Positions 24,097 to 33,176 of a stretch of 64,000 nucleotides of DNA are shown in pieces (position 1 is the stretch's first letter; the number at the start of each line of letters is the position of its first letter). The notes below the pieces were generated by a model that saw nothing but the letters and a program-made list of their open reading frames with translations, did no database searches and was not told where the DNA came from. The stretch covers positions 61,161 to 125,160 of the forward strand of contig CALJFZ010000011.1 of NCBI GenBank assembly GCA_938074325.1, in the 5' to 3' direction. The translations under genes were made by a program, and so were the position numbers. The stretch comes from an uncultured Flavobacteriales bacterium. GTDB taxonomy: Bacteria > Bacteroidota > Bacteroidia > Flavobacteriales_D > Sanyastnellaceae.

Positions 24097-25911
24097 TTGA
24101 AGCGATTGCGGGAGTTAATTGGGTATGTGTTGCCGTACAAGGCCAACTTGGCGGTGAACATCATCTGCAATGTCCTCAACGCCTTCCTGTCCCTGTTTAC
24201 ATTCCTCAGCGTTGTTCCCTTCCTTCGGATCCTGTTCGGAGGCGGTGAGTTGACCCCAACGTTGGATTCAGAGGCCGCTGTTATAGAACAGCTCAGTGGT
24301 CAATTCGACGCGTTCGTGCGAACAGCCGGCGCAGAGACCGCATTGCTTTGGATTTGTATCGGAATTGTGTGCATCACCGTGCTGAAGAATGTAGTAGGGT
24401 ACGCGGCGTTGTTCTCGCTGGCGACCATCCGAACAGGCGTGAGTCGCGATTTGCGCGATGCGATGTATGCCAAAGTGTTGCGGTTGCCCATGTCGTGGTA
24501 CACCGATGCTCGAAAGGGAGATGCCATCAGCCGAATGACCAACGATTTGATGGAGGTGGAGTTCAGCATCATTGGCACGGTTGAAATCCTGTTCAAGTCA
24601 CCCATTGCCATCGCGGTTTCACTCGGCACGCTTTTTTACTTGAGCTGGGAGCTCACCCTGTTTTCCATTTTGTTTCTGCCGCTCAGTGGCTACGTGATCA
24701 GCCGGATTGCAAAAAGCCTGAAGTACGCGGCGCGCAAAGGCAAGGAGGAACTCGGCGGGTTGGTATCCATTCTGGATGAAACGCTTTCGGGCATGGCGGT
24801 GGTCAAGGCATTCCACGCGGAGGAACGCTTTCATGCGCGATTCGATGCCTCCAATCAGCGGTTCTTCAAATTGATGCGCCGGCTTTACAAGCGGGAGTAT
24901 TTGTCGTCCCCTGTTTCGGAAACGGTTTCATTGACTGTGATGGCGGTGCTGTTGTGGTTTGGGGGGAAATTGGTGTTGGATGGGAGCGGCGGATTGACCG
25001 GAGATTGGTTCATCGGATACTTGGTTGTTTTCTCGCAAATCATCCCACCTGCACGCGCCATCAGCGATGGTTGGTTCCGCATTCAAAAAGGAGCAGCCTC
25101 ATTGGATCGCCTCGATGAAATCCTGGATGCCGCGGAGGAGGTCAATAATGGAAGCACGAAGGCTCTACCCTTGGAGTCGGCCATTCGCTTTGAGGGCATC
25201 TCATTTGCCTACGCTGGAGAGGAAGTGCTGTCGGACGTGAGCTTTGAGGTCAAGAAAGGCGAGACGGTGGCATTGGTCGGCCCAAGCGGTTCCGGCAAGA
25301 CCACGCTCATCCATTTGTTGGCCCGCTTTTACGATACCCAAACAGGCTCCATTACCTGGGATGGAGCCTCCATTGATTCGTTCGAAACGGCAGGCTATCG
25401 AGCACAGTTGGGACTGGTAACGCAGGAGTCAAGGCTGTTCAACGCGACCGTCGCGCAAAACATCGATCTGGCCTCGTTGGCAGGCGATGAGGCTGATATG
25501 GAGCGACTTGCCGATGCTGCCGATGCCGCCAATGCAACCGAGTTCATTGAAAACATGGACGGTCAGTGGGCGGCCAATGTGGGAGACAGCGGAGGCAAGC
25601 TCAGTGGAGGTCAGCGGCAACGGTTGAGCATCGCCCGTGCGTTGTACAAAGACCCGCCGGTATTGCTTCTCGATGAAGCGACGTCGGCATTGGATACCGC
25701 TTCAGAGCACAAGGTCCAGCAGGCCATAGGCCGTCTGATGGAAGGTCGAACCAGCTTGGTGGTTGCACATCGATTGAGCACCATCCGAAACGCAGACAAA
25801 ATCATTGTACTGGATCGAGGCCGCATCATCGAAACCGGAACGCACGAGGAGTTGATGAGCAAGGGCGGCTTGTACCACAAGCTGGTTACCATGCAAAACG
25901 TACACGACTGA
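24097..25911 (+). CDS. MsbA-like ABC exporter (fused permease/ATPase)
   Basis: This protein of about 604 residues has a six-helix type IV exporter membrane domain (residues about 15-320) fused to an ABC ATPase. Walker A is GPSGSGKTT, the signature is LSGGQRQRLSIARAL, and Walker B is VLLLDEATSALD, followed by the H-loop VVAHRLST. The homodimer would flip lipids (MsbA-type) or export a drug or peptide. TTG 24097 is the best start: it directly follows the purB stop, and no ATG precedes the first membrane helix. It is probably translated from the purB message. Confidence 0.9.
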   Translation: MKRLRELIGYVLPYKANLAVNIICNVLNAFLSLFTFLSVVPFLRILFGGGELTPTLDSEAAVIEQLSGQFDAFVRTAGAETALLWICIGIVCITVLKNVVGYAALFSLATIRTGVSRDLRDAMYAKVLRLPMSWYTDARKGDAISRMTNDLMEVEFSIIGTVEILFKSPIAIAVSLGTLFYLSWELTLFSILFLPLSGYVISRIAKSLKYAARKGKEELGGLVSILDETLSGMAVVKAFHAEERFHARFDASNQRFFKLMRRLYKREYLSSPVSETVSLTVMAVLLWFGGKLVLDGSGGLTGDWFIGYLVVFSQIIPPARAISDGWFRIQKGAASLDRLDEILDAAEEVNNGSTKALPLESAIRFEGISFAYAGEEVLSDVSFEVKKGETVALVGPSGSGKTTLIHLLARFYDTQTGSITWDGASIDSFETAGYRAQLGLVTQESRLFNATVAQNIDLASLAGDEADMERLADAADAANATEFIENMDGQWAANVGDSGGKLSGGQRQRLSIARALYKDPPVLLLDEATSALDTASEHKVQQAIGRLMEGRTSLVVAHRLSTIRNADKIIVLDRGRIIETGTHEELMSKGGLYHKLVTMQNVHD

Positions 25912-25920
25912 CCCGAAACA

Positions 25921-26310
25921 ATGTCCAGGAAAAAGACCCGCATCGGCGCTCTACTCAACAACCGTTGTCCTAAGTGCTATGAAGGCAAGATGTTCAGTGC
26001 CCGCGCGTACGATTTGAAGCGCGTCAGCGAAATGCCTAAGAATTGTCCCGTTTGTGGAGAGGATTTCGGGCGTGAGCCTGGCTTTTACTTTGGTGCGGCC
26101 TATGTCTCTTATGCGCTCACCGTTGCGCTCTGGATTGCCCTGTTTGTAGCGCTTACCTGTTTTGATTGGTGGGGCTGGATGGCATTCTCGTTTTTTGACG
26201 ATGTGCCGTTTTTCTTAACCACCGGCATTGGCCTACTCGTGGTGCTCATGCCGGTGTTGATGCGACTGAGCCGTTCGATTTGGCTCCACATGTTTACCAA
26301 GCACGATTGA
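25921..26310 (+). CDS. DUF983 membrane protein
   Basis: This 129-residue protein carries two CxxC pairs in its cytosolic N-terminal half (NRCPKCYEG and NCPVCGEDFG) that form a zinc ribbon. Two hydrophobic segments follow (about residues 60-82 and 93-115). This arrangement defines DUF983, whose function is unknown. It lies 9 bases after the ABC exporter, third in the purB-exporter-DUF983 string. Confidence 0.88.
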   Translation: MSRKKTRIGALLNNRCPKCYEGKMFSARAYDLKRVSEMPKNCPVCGEDFGREPGFYFGAAYVSYALTVALWIALFVALTCFDWWGWMAFSFFDDVPFFLTTGIGLLVVLMPVLMRLSRSIWLHMFTKHD

Positions 26311-26336
26311 TTTTTTGCGATTGGATTAAAAAATCA

Positions 26337-26364
26337 AAGGGGCCCCTCCGTTGAGGGACCCCTT
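26337..26364 (-). terminator. possible terminator hairpin, minus-strand orientation
   Basis: The arms AAGGGGCCCCTC and GAGGGACCCCTT flank CGTT and pair with one mismatch. On the minus strand the hairpin is followed by TTTGATTTTTTAATC, a weak U-tract, so it may end the message of the DAHP synthase gene. On the plus strand no T-run follows. The rest of the 198-base gap (26311-26508) is AT-rich and holds a second small inverted repeat around AGCTGAAAATCAGCT; no gene is visible. Confidence 0.4.
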
Positions 26365-26508
26365 CTCACCAAATCGCCTGATTCATTACGCTCTATTCGA
26401 GCGTGGCAAAACCAAAACCTAACTGCTATTACGGGGGCAGCTCTTTTTTGGTTTCACTTTTCTGAAAAAAAATCTTGATTTACCGATAAGTAGCTGAAAA
26501 TCAGCTTA

Positions 26509-27612
26509 TTATTTATCGATATTTTTTTGAGTCATCTCCTCGTTCTGCACGCGGATGCTCTCTTTGTGCACCTGTTCGAGGTATGTGGCAATGAACTCGG
26601 GTCCCAAACCGGCTGCTTTTGCCCAATCCCCTCGTGTCTCAAATACCTCCTTCCAACGACTCATCTGAAGAATGGTCATGCCGTGGCTCTTTTTGTATTG
26701 CCCAATTTCTCGGGCCAGTGTCATGCGCGCTTGAAGCAATTCAATGACCTGTTCATCGATTGAATCCATTTGCAAGCGCAATGCATCCAAGCTGGCGGAG
26801 TCCTGAGGACCGCGATGAATGTCCCGGATGGCGAGTCGCTGGAGAAGCGCACCGAATTCAGTAGGAGTGATTTGTTGATCGGCGTCACTGAGCGCCTCAC
26901 TTGGACGGCAATGGCTCTCGATCATTAAGCCATGCATTCCTAGGTCCATGGCTTTTTGGGCAACCGGCTCCAGTAAGTCTGGGCGGCCCGCGATGTGACT
27001 GGGGTCGCAGATAATCTTCAATTCGGGTTTTGCCATTTGCAAGGCAATGGCAATTTCCCACATCGGGGCGTTGCGGTATTCCTGTTGTCCATAGCGGCTG
27101 AACCCCCGGTGAATGGCCCAAACAGGTCCGTTGGTTGCTTTTTGCACGCGTTCAATCGCTCCCATCCAAAGGGGCAAGTCCGCATGCATAGGGTTTTTGA
27201 CCATTATAGGTAAGGATGTACCCTTGAGTGCGTCTGCGATTTCTTGGACGGCAAAAGGGCTTACCGTGGTGCGAGCACCAATCCACAAAACATCAATTCC
27301 GGCTTTCAAGCAGGCCTCTACGTGTTCTTTGTTGGCGACTTCGGTGGCAACCGGGATTCCGGTCTCTGCTCGCGCTTGAACCAGCCATTCCAACGCTTCG
27401 ATACCCATCCCTTCGAACGCATCGGGTCGAGTGCGTGGTTTCCAAATGCCTGCACGCAGCAAGTGCACTCCTTTTTCTTTCAGCGCAACGGCCGTCTCCA
27501 AGACTTGGTCTTGAGATTCGGCACTGCATGGTCCGCTGATCAAAAAGGGGCGTTGGACACCATGGATATTCATGGTGTTGTGCGGCGAGCCAATGGGGTT
27601 GTTCGTTACCAC
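26509..27612 (-). CDS. bifunctional DAHP synthase / chorismate mutase
   Basis: This protein of about 367 residues has an N-terminal class I-beta DAHP synthase (KDO8P synthase-like; motifs ISGPCSAESQ, VLWIGARTTVSPF, KNPMHADLPLWMGAI and CDPSHIAGR). A C-terminal AroQ-type chorismate mutase of about 90 residues follows (LQMDSIDEQVIELLQARMTLAREIGQYKK). The fusion couples entry to and first branch of the shikimate pathway and is common in Bacteroidota. I chose GTG 27612, because a TATCTTTG box ends four bases upstream; ATG 27615 immediately before it is an alternative. Confidence 0.93.
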   Translation of the reverse strand: MVTNNPIGSPHNTMNIHGVQRPFLISGPCSAESQDQVLETAVALKEKGVHLLRAGIWKPRTRPDAFEGMGIEALEWLVQARAETGIPVATEVANKEHVEACLKAGIDVLWIGARTTVSPFAVQEIADALKGTSLPIMVKNPMHADLPLWMGAIERVQKATNGPVWAIHRGFSRYGQQEYRNAPMWEIAIALQMAKPELKIICDPSHIAGRPDLLEPVAQKAMDLGMHGLMIESHCRPSEALSDADQQITPTEFGALLQRLAIRDIHRGPQDSASLDALRLQMDSIDEQVIELLQARMTLAREIGQYKKSHGMTILQMSRWKEVFETRGDWAKAAGLGPEFIATYLEQVHKESIRVQNEEMTQKNIDK

Positions 27613-27616
27613 CATG

Positions 27617-27624
27617 CAAAGATA
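27617..27624 (-). promoter_or_regulatory. -7 box TATCTTTG of DAHP synthase gene
   Basis: A perfect TAnnTTTG box is one base upstream of ATG 27615 and four bases upstream of GTG 27612, which favours the GTG as start of a leaderless mRNA. Confidence 0.55.
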
Positions 27625-27699
27625 CAGACCTTGTACCCGCAATTGGTGCTTCTGTGGATTTGAATACGTGTGTTTCTGTCACGCCTCCACAGATGGCGT

Positions 27700-27731
27700 A
27701 AAAAAAGCCTTGGCTGAGCCAAAGCTTTTTT
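27700..27731 (-). terminator. terminator of the tRNA operon
   Basis: The arms AAAAAGC-c-TTGGC and GCCAA-a-GCTTTTT flank TGA, with a single mismatch. Read on the minus strand the hairpin ends in a run of seven T. It begins two bases after the last tRNA. Confidence 0.8.
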
Positions 27732-27733
27732 CG

Positions 27734-27815
27734 TACCCGGAACTGGACTCGAACCAGCACGCCCGAAGGCACAGCCGCCTGAAGACTGCGCGTCTACCAA
27801 TTTCGCCACCCGGGT
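27734..27815 (-). tRNA. tRNA-Leu (anticodon CAG)
   Basis: The 82-base cloverleaf has acceptor arms ACCCGGG/TCCGGGT with discriminator A, the D-loop sequence AATTGGTAGAC typical of tRNA-Leu, anticodon stem CAGTC/GGCTG with loop TTCAGGC (anticodon CAG), a long class II variable arm, and the T-arm GCTGG-TTCGAGT-CCAGT. The CCA end is not encoded. It is last in a three-tRNA operon. Confidence 0.96.
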
Positions 27816-27825
27816 AGGAGTGAAG

Positions 27826-27909
27826 TGCCCAGGGCGGGACTCGAACCCGCACGCCCTAACGGACACATGGCCCTCAACCATGCCTGTCTACCAATTTCAG
27901 CACCTGGGC
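27826..27909 (-). tRNA. tRNA-Leu (anticodon GAG)
   Basis: The 84-base class II tRNA has acceptor arms GCCCAGG/CCTGGGC with discriminator A, anticodon stem CATGG/CCATG with loop TTGAGGG (anticodon GAG), a long variable arm, and the T-arm GCGGG-TTCGAGT-CCCGC. It is ten bases from tRNA-Leu(CAG). CCA is not encoded. Confidence 0.96.
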
Positions 27910-27947
27910 GGTGCAAAAGGAAAGGCGTCGTTGACACCTTCTTTTTG

Positions 27948-28021
27948 TGACCCCTCTGGGACTCGAACCCAGGACCCTCTCATTAAAAGTGAGATGCTCT
28001 AACCAGCTGAGCTAAGAGGTC
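27948..28021 (-). tRNA. tRNA-Lys (anticodon TTT)
   Basis: The 74-base tRNA has acceptor arms GACCTCT/AGGGGTC with discriminator A, D-arm TAGCTCAGCTGGTTAGAGCA, anticodon stem TCTCA/TGAGA with loop CTTTTAA (anticodon TTT), and the T-arm CTGGG-TTCGAGT-CCCAG. It is the first tRNA of the operon. Confidence 0.97.
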
Positions 28022-28041
28022 ATTCCCCTGTTTCGGGGGGG

Positions 28042-28069
28042 CAAAGATAGACAGATTTTTTATCTGCAA
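28042..28069 (-). promoter_or_regulatory. promoter of the tRNA operon (-33 TTG, -7 TATCTTTG)
   Basis: On the minus strand TTG (28069-28067) and TATCTTTG (28049-28042) are separated by 17 bases. The box lies about 20 bases before the 5' end of tRNA-Lys, as expected for a stable-RNA promoter. Confidence 0.7.
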
Positions 28070-28192
28070 CCCTTCGGATGCGAAAAAGTGATGAATGCAC
28101 GCACACAAAGGATTGAACGCCACAGGATTTCCGCTCGCCATTGCAACCATCGCAGTGCCGTAGTTGTTTATCTTTCGGACAAATTTCGCCTG

Positions 28193-28208
28193 TGGTCACA
28201 TGGTCACA
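28193..28208. repeat. tandem 8-base repeat TGGTCACA x2
   Basis: Two perfect adjacent copies lie 40 bases upstream of the large secreted-protein gene, inside a 226-base gap (28022-28247) that otherwise holds only the tRNA promoter. It could be a regulator site; nothing more can be said from one instance. Confidence 0.45.
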
Positions 28209-28247
28209 GCGGAATAGGAACCCGCAAGAACACTGATACATCTGTTC

Positions 28248-30617
28248 ATGAATCGATTGATAGCCCTACTCGCTGCCGTCCTGTGCTGCCATGCTGCAGC
28301 TTTCGCACAGGAGATTGCCATATCCAATACCACCTTGGAAACGTGCGAAGGCTTTTTGGTGGACACCGGACTGAGTGCCGGGGATTACGGTCCCAACGAG
28401 GACATCACCATGACGGTGTGCCCAGAGGCACCTGAAACGATTATTACGTTGTATTGGGCACTGGCGAACCTAGGACCTGGCGACATCCTTCAAGTTTTTG
28501 ACGGTCCAGATGATACTGCACCGCTCTTGGGTACGTATATCGAATACGATGCGCAGGGCCTCGAAATCTTTGGTTCCGAAGACAACCCGACCGGTTGCTT
28601 GACATTGCATTTTACTTCCGACGCTGCGGGTGAAGGAAGTTTTGTGGCTGAAATGAGCTGCGGCTATCCGTGTGAACGCCCCTTTGCCATCGTTGAAAGC
28701 GGTGAGCCCGTCCCGCATTTGGCCTGTCCCGGCGAAGAAATTACGTTTGATGCCTCCGGCTCTACGGTCGCCGATAACTTCGAAATCGTCTCATGGCAGT
28801 GGGACTTTGGCGATGACAACACAGCGGGCACAGGGCCAGTGGTCACGCACTCTTTTGACAACCCTGGTGCTTACAAGGTTCAGCTGTCCATCGCTGACAA
28901 CAACATCACAGAGGACGACCCGGACGGTTGCTCCAACAACAACCTCATCGATCATTTGGTATTGGTGTCGACAGATCCAGATTGGACAGGGACGTCTTTG
29001 GATGCGACCATATGCTCAGGTCAGTTGTTCGATTTGGATGGAGTCGTCAACGGAGTTACGTATAACTCTGAGCCCTCAGGGGATTTCGGCGGCGGCCTTT
29101 TCATCCCGGATGATCAAACCCAATGCTTCAATGCTGAACTGACGTTTACGGCATTCTCACCGGGTGCGGTTGTTCAAAATGCCAACGCAGACATTGTGGA
29201 CTTCTTCATCAATTTCGAACACAGCTTCATGGGCGACCTGACCATCACGTTCATTTGCCCCAACGGTCAAAGCATGGCCGTGCACCAGCAGGGCGGTGGC
29301 GGAACCAACTTAGGTGTCCCAGATCAAGGCGATGGAACGGGGCCTGGCACGGGTTGGGACTACTATTGGTCCCCGCTCGCTACCAATGGCACCTGGGGCG
29401 ACAACGGAGGCGGTTCCCTCGCAGCAGGCACGTATGAATCCGCGCAGCCATTTACGTTGCTTGAAGGGTGTCCGTTGAACGGCACCTGGGAAATTGAGGT
29501 GTGCGACAGCTGGGGAGCGGACGATGGGTACATCTTCGAATGGAACGTCAATTTCGATCCTGAGCTCTACCCTGAGCCGGTGGTCTTCACCCCGGAGTTC
29601 GGATTGGACTGCGACAGCGCTTCTTGGACTGGTCCGAACATCTACGATGAGAGTGAGGACTGCAATGAAATCACCATTGTGGCGGTTGATTCCGGCACGT
29701 ACACGTACACTGCGACCAACAACTTTGGCTGCACGTACAGCACGGACGTCGAGGTCAACGTCGTAGACGGTCCCGAGGTGTCGGTCGCGGAACCAGCGGG
29801 GTTCTGTGGGTCTGCCGTGGAATTGTTTGGCGACGTGTTGAACGAACAGCCCGGTTTCAATTACAGCTACAGCTGGGAGCCAGCCGACTTGGTCAATGGA
29901 AACGGCGCCAACGTGACGGTGGACGGATTGACGCAAGACACCGTAATGACATTGACTGTATCCGTGACAGGAGGGGATTTGGATAACTGCGAGGTGACGC
30001 AAAACGTTGAGGTGGACTTCCTGCCTCCACCGAACCCGGTGGTTGGGAACGGCTTGGTTTGCCCCGATGACGCATTGGATTTGGTGGCACTCAATTTCAC
30101 CAACGAAGGCCTCCTCGAAGGGGACTACACGTATGAGTGGACCTTCATGGATGAAGTGGTAGGGGCGGGTGCAGTGTACCAGGCGACAGAAGAGGGGTAC
30201 TACGAAGTGTTGGTGTCCATGGTACCGCCTTGTACATGGACTACAACGAGTCAATTCACCATTGAAGAAGACATTTGCGAATTAACCATCCCCAACGTGA
30301 TCTCCCCGAATGGCAATGGCCAGTGGGATGCGAAGAACGATGCCTTCATCGTGCAAGGACTGGACAGCGATCGCTACGACGGGAGCACCATCCGCATCTA
30401 CAACCGCTGGGGGCAACTCGTCTACACGAGCAATGACTTTGGTAAAACGTCCGGTTGGGCGCCTACACCGGAAGAAGCTGCCGAGGGTACTTATTTCTAC
30501 ATCCTGGGCATCGCACGGGTTGACGCTGAATTGATCATCAACGATGTCAACGGCCAAACCATCGATCAAGGCCAAGGGTTCAAGTACATCAATGGTTCCT
30601 TCACGCTGGTGCGTTGA
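28248..30617 (+). CDS. secreted CUB/PKD/P-domain protein with CHU_C sorting domain
   Basis: This 789-residue secreted protein has, in order: a signal peptide ending at AAAFAQ; a CUB-like domain (about 22-140; DILQVFDGPDD); a PKD domain (about 145-225; WQWDFGDDNTAG); a proprotein-convertase P domain (about 265-420; NFEHSFMGDLTITFICPNG and GTWEIEVCDSWGADDGYI); Ig-like linkers; and a gliding-motility type C-terminus starting VISPNGNGQWD. No protease domain is present, so it is probably an adhesive or surface protein carried by T9SS. A TACATCTG box ends three bases before the ATG. Confidence 0.87.
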   Translation: MNRLIALLAAVLCCHAAAFAQEIAISNTTLETCEGFLVDTGLSAGDYGPNEDITMTVCPEAPETIITLYWALANLGPGDILQVFDGPDDTAPLLGTYIEYDAQGLEIFGSEDNPTGCLTLHFTSDAAGEGSFVAEMSCGYPCERPFAIVESGEPVPHLACPGEEITFDASGSTVADNFEIVSWQWDFGDDNTAGTGPVVTHSFDNPGAYKVQLSIADNNITEDDPDGCSNNNLIDHLVLVSTDPDWTGTSLDATICSGQLFDLDGVVNGVTYNSEPSGDFGGGLFIPDDQTQCFNAELTFTAFSPGAVVQNANADIVDFFINFEHSFMGDLTITFICPNGQSMAVHQQGGGGTNLGVPDQGDGTGPGTGWDYYWSPLATNGTWGDNGGGSLAAGTYESAQPFTLLEGCPLNGTWEIEVCDSWGADDGYIFEWNVNFDPELYPEPVVFTPEFGLDCDSASWTGPNIYDESEDCNEITIVAVDSGTYTYTATNNFGCTYSTDVEVNVVDGPEVSVAEPAGFCGSAVELFGDVLNEQPGFNYSYSWEPADLVNGNGANVTVDGLTQDTVMTLTVSVTGGDLDNCEVTQNVEVDFLPPPNPVVGNGLVCPDDALDLVALNFTNEGLLEGDYTYEWTFMDEVVGAGAVYQATEEGYYEVLVSMVPPCTWTTTSQFTIEEDICELTIPNVISPNGNGQWDAKNDAFIVQGLDSDRYDGSTIRIYNRWGQLVYTSNDFGKTSGWAPTPEEAAEGTYFYILGIARVDAELIINDVNGQTIDQGQGFKYINGSFTLVR

Positions 30618-32527
30618 TGGAGAAGTCCTCCATTGAAGAGCTCGGGCAGCTGGCCCAAGCCCTAGTTGAAGAACAGCGTGAGGAGGAACGGAGGCTGGCA
30701 GCAGTTTTAGAAAAGCAAAGCTTGCGGGTTCGGAAGGCTGAAGGGCTCACCTGGTCTCCGGTCTCCGTTGAGCAGCAGGCATTTACATTTGGCGGTCGGG
30801 TCAAGTTGTCCTTGAAAAAAGGGCAAAATGGAGGCCTTGATGATGCCTTTCGCTCGGGATCTCCTGTTCATTTTTACCAAGCAAATGAGGCAGGCCAGCC
30901 AGCCGATGTTGGGGCCGTACGTCGGGGCATCGTGCGCAAGGGCCGTGGCAGCGAACTCGAAGTGATCTTGGACGGCGAACCCCTGGAATCGAGTGCGCTG
31001 CATGAGCGGTGGACACTGGACGAGCGCGCAGATGACCGCACCTTCCGGCTCATGGCAGAGGCTTTGAGCCATTGGATCAATACAGAAGATGAGGCAGAAC
31101 GCACACTGCGCGACCGGGTAATGGCCACATCCGAGTGGACGTCTCCGTCTACGGCTGTGGGCACAGTGGAGCACACGTCGCTCAACGAAGGCCAACGCAC
31201 ATGGATTGCCCAGGCTGAACAGACTGAGCATTTGGCCATTTTGCATGGCCCGCCCGGCACGGGTAAAACCACGACAGTGCTCGCTTTTGTAGAACGTGCT
31301 GTGGCGCGCGGAGAACGCCTCCTGCTCACAGCACCGAGCAACGCCGCAGTCGACTTGCTGGTCCAAGGGTGCGCTGCAAAAGGCATCAGTCCGGTACGCA
31401 TTGGTCACCCCATGCGCTTGAACGAAGCCGTTTTTACGTTTGGATTGGATGCACAAGTTGAACGCGATCCCGAGTACAAACAAGTTAAGGAGTTACGGAA
31501 GCGGGCAGAGAAGTCGTGGAAGGAGGCTCACCGCTTCCACCGAAGTTTTGGGCCAGAGGAGAGGGCTCAGCGCACGGCTGCACGGCGCGAGGCCCGGTCC
31601 CTAGACTCCGATGCAAAAGACGTGGAGGCCTACATCGCAGATCGAATCCTGCGAACCAGCCAAGTGGTCTGTGCGACGCTGGCAGGAACTGCTGACAGCC
31701 ACTTGGACGGGGCGGCGTTCGACTGGGTAATTGTCGACGAAGCATCCCAAGCGATGCAGCCGGCCGCGTGGATTGCCTTCAAACGTGCTCCGCGTATCGT
31801 ACTTGCTGGAGATCCTCATCAATTGCCGCCCGTGGTGAAGAGCGATGAAGCACGCGCCCGGGGATTGAGCGTGAGCATTTTGGAACGTGCCATGTCCGAG
31901 GTCAAGGCTGCGGGCGTTCACATGCTGACCGAACAATACCGCATGGATTCGGCGATCATGGAGCTTGCTTCGAATGCATTTTATGGCGGTCGATTGGAAA
32001 GTGGCATTGCGGACCGAGCATCCTCCTCCGTCGCTCCTTTGATGTTCATCGATACATCCGGCTGCGGTTACGATGAAGTGCGCGAGGAAGCAGGAGGCAG
32101 CACCCACAACCCTGAAGAGGCGAAGTTTGCTGTGGAACGGGTCCGGGAACTGCTCGTTGAGCATCCCGGTTTCTCTTGCGGCGTCATTGCCCCTTACAAA
32201 GCACAAGTGGATTCACTGATCCAATGCTTGACAGCGGGGCTTGATGCCGGCCAACTGGAACGGGTAAACTGTTCAACCGTCGACGCGTTTCAAGGCCAAG
32301 AGCGGGACATCATTGTGATTTCGCTGACCCGCAGCAATGCAGAAGGGAACATTGGCTTCTTGAAGGAGTACCGCCGCATGAACGTGGCGATGACCCGAGC
32401 GAAATACCGACTGGTCGTCATCGGTGACGGAGCGACAGTCGCTCAGGACGCTTTCTATGCAGCGTTATTCGAAGCTGCGGAGAAGAGCGGAAGCTACCGC
32501 AGCGCCTGGGAATGGATTGGCGCTTGA
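30617..32527 (+). CDS. UPF1/DNA2-like superfamily 1 helicase
   Basis: This 636-residue SF1 helicase of the IGHMBP2/DNA2 type has an N-terminal oligonucleotide-binding-like region (residues 1-170) before the motor. Motifs in order are GPPGTGKTTTV (Walker A), VIVDEASQAMQP (Walker B), AGDPHQLPPVV (motif III), YRMDSAIMELAS, VDAFQGQERDIIVIS (motif V) and RRMNVAMTRAK (motif VI). It would unwind DNA or RNA with 5'-3' polarity, by family. ATG 30617 shares its A with the stop codon of the upstream gene, suggesting coupled translation. Confidence 0.93.
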   Translation: MEKSSIEELGQLAQALVEEQREEERRLAAVLEKQSLRVRKAEGLTWSPVSVEQQAFTFGGRVKLSLKKGQNGGLDDAFRSGSPVHFYQANEAGQPADVGAVRRGIVRKGRGSELEVILDGEPLESSALHERWTLDERADDRTFRLMAEALSHWINTEDEAERTLRDRVMATSEWTSPSTAVGTVEHTSLNEGQRTWIAQAEQTEHLAILHGPPGTGKTTTVLAFVERAVARGERLLLTAPSNAAVDLLVQGCAAKGISPVRIGHPMRLNEAVFTFGLDAQVERDPEYKQVKELRKRAEKSWKEAHRFHRSFGPEERAQRTAARREARSLDSDAKDVEAYIADRILRTSQVVCATLAGTADSHLDGAAFDWVIVDEASQAMQPAAWIAFKRAPRIVLAGDPHQLPPVVKSDEARARGLSVSILERAMSEVKAAGVHMLTEQYRMDSAIMELASNAFYGGRLESGIADRASSSVAPLMFIDTSGCGYDEVREEAGGSTHNPEEAKFAVERVRELLVEHPGFSCGVIAPYKAQVDSLIQCLTAGLDAGQLERVNCSTVDAFQGQERDIIVISLTRSNAEGNIGFLKEYRRMNVAMTRAKYRLVVIGDGATVAQDAFYAALFEAAEKSGSYRSAWEWIGA

Positions 32528-32528
32528 G

Positions 32529-33020
32529 TTAAACCGCTTCTGCCTCGGGTGTCAAATCAGGAGCGCCGTGCAGCGCATGGGATCCACCTTCTTCGTCAAG
32601 GGGGAAAACCTCAGTAATTTTTTGGAAGACAATGGAGGGGATGACAAACCCAACACCCACCGTGGACATGTGTTTCCGGACTTTGTCGAAAGCATCGCGG
32701 ACGTCGGTTGCTGAGAGCAGAATGTGCTGGTACGATTCTTTCTCTTTCCCGGCTTTTTCGTCCAACGAGGTGAGCGCAATTTTCACCTTGAACCACTGAT
32801 CGGCATCATCAAATCGAATGACCTCCACCAGGTTTGATTTGGTAATCTGCACAATTTCAAACGGGCGAATGCCTTCCTGCTCACAGATGCCGGTCATGCG
32901 CGACTCCGCTTCGGTGTAATTGTATGCGTCGAGTACGAAGGATTCTGTGGCCTTGACTTCTGCGCCTTCGGCATCGTGTCGAACGTATTTGACCTTGCAG
33001 GTGAACCAGTGTTTTGTCAT
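32529..33020 (-). CDS. DUF4494 protein
   Basis: This 163-residue soluble protein begins HWFTCKVKY and contains ESFVLDAYNYTEAESRM and WFKVKIALTSLDEKAGKEK, matching DUF4494, a Bacteroidota-specific family of unknown function. A perfect TAATTTTG box ends four bases before the ATG, one of the clearest leaderless arrangements in the window. It converges with the helicase gene and diverges from pcm. Confidence 0.9.
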   Translation of the reverse strand: MTKHWFTCKVKYVRHDAEGAEVKATESFVLDAYNYTEAESRMTGICEQEGIRPFEIVQITKSNLVEVIRFDDADQWFKVKIALTSLDEKAGKEKESYQHILLSATDVRDAFDKVRKHMSTVGVGFVIPSIVFQKITEVFPLDEEGGSHALHGAPDLTPEAEAV

Positions 33021-33024
33021 GGGG

Positions 33025-33032
33025 CAAAATTA
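33025..33032 (-). promoter_or_regulatory. -7 box TAATTTTG of DUF4494 gene
   Basis: A perfect TAnnTTTG box ends exactly four bases before ATG 33020. Confidence 0.6.
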
Positions 33033-33176
33033 TGGTTGGCCTCGCGGGTAGTTCGGATATGATGCGCTTGTTCGATGAACATTTCATTCACAAAGGCGCA
33101 ATTCACAATGGACCTTCAATAACGCACGCCAGGCGATGAATCCGGCATGGAAGAAGGGTCGTATTTTCACTTCTCC

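Noticed and set aside
26395-26508. AT-rich gap after the DAHP synthase gene as a riboswitch or small RNA
   Set aside because: Only weak inverted repeats are visible and no known RNA pattern is recognisable; it lies downstream, not upstream, of the gene.
29310-30254. 314-residue minus-strand frame inside the CUB/PKD/P-domain gene
   Set aside because: The plus-strand gene has clear domains and a signal peptide; the minus frame is rich in His and Arg as is typical of shadows.
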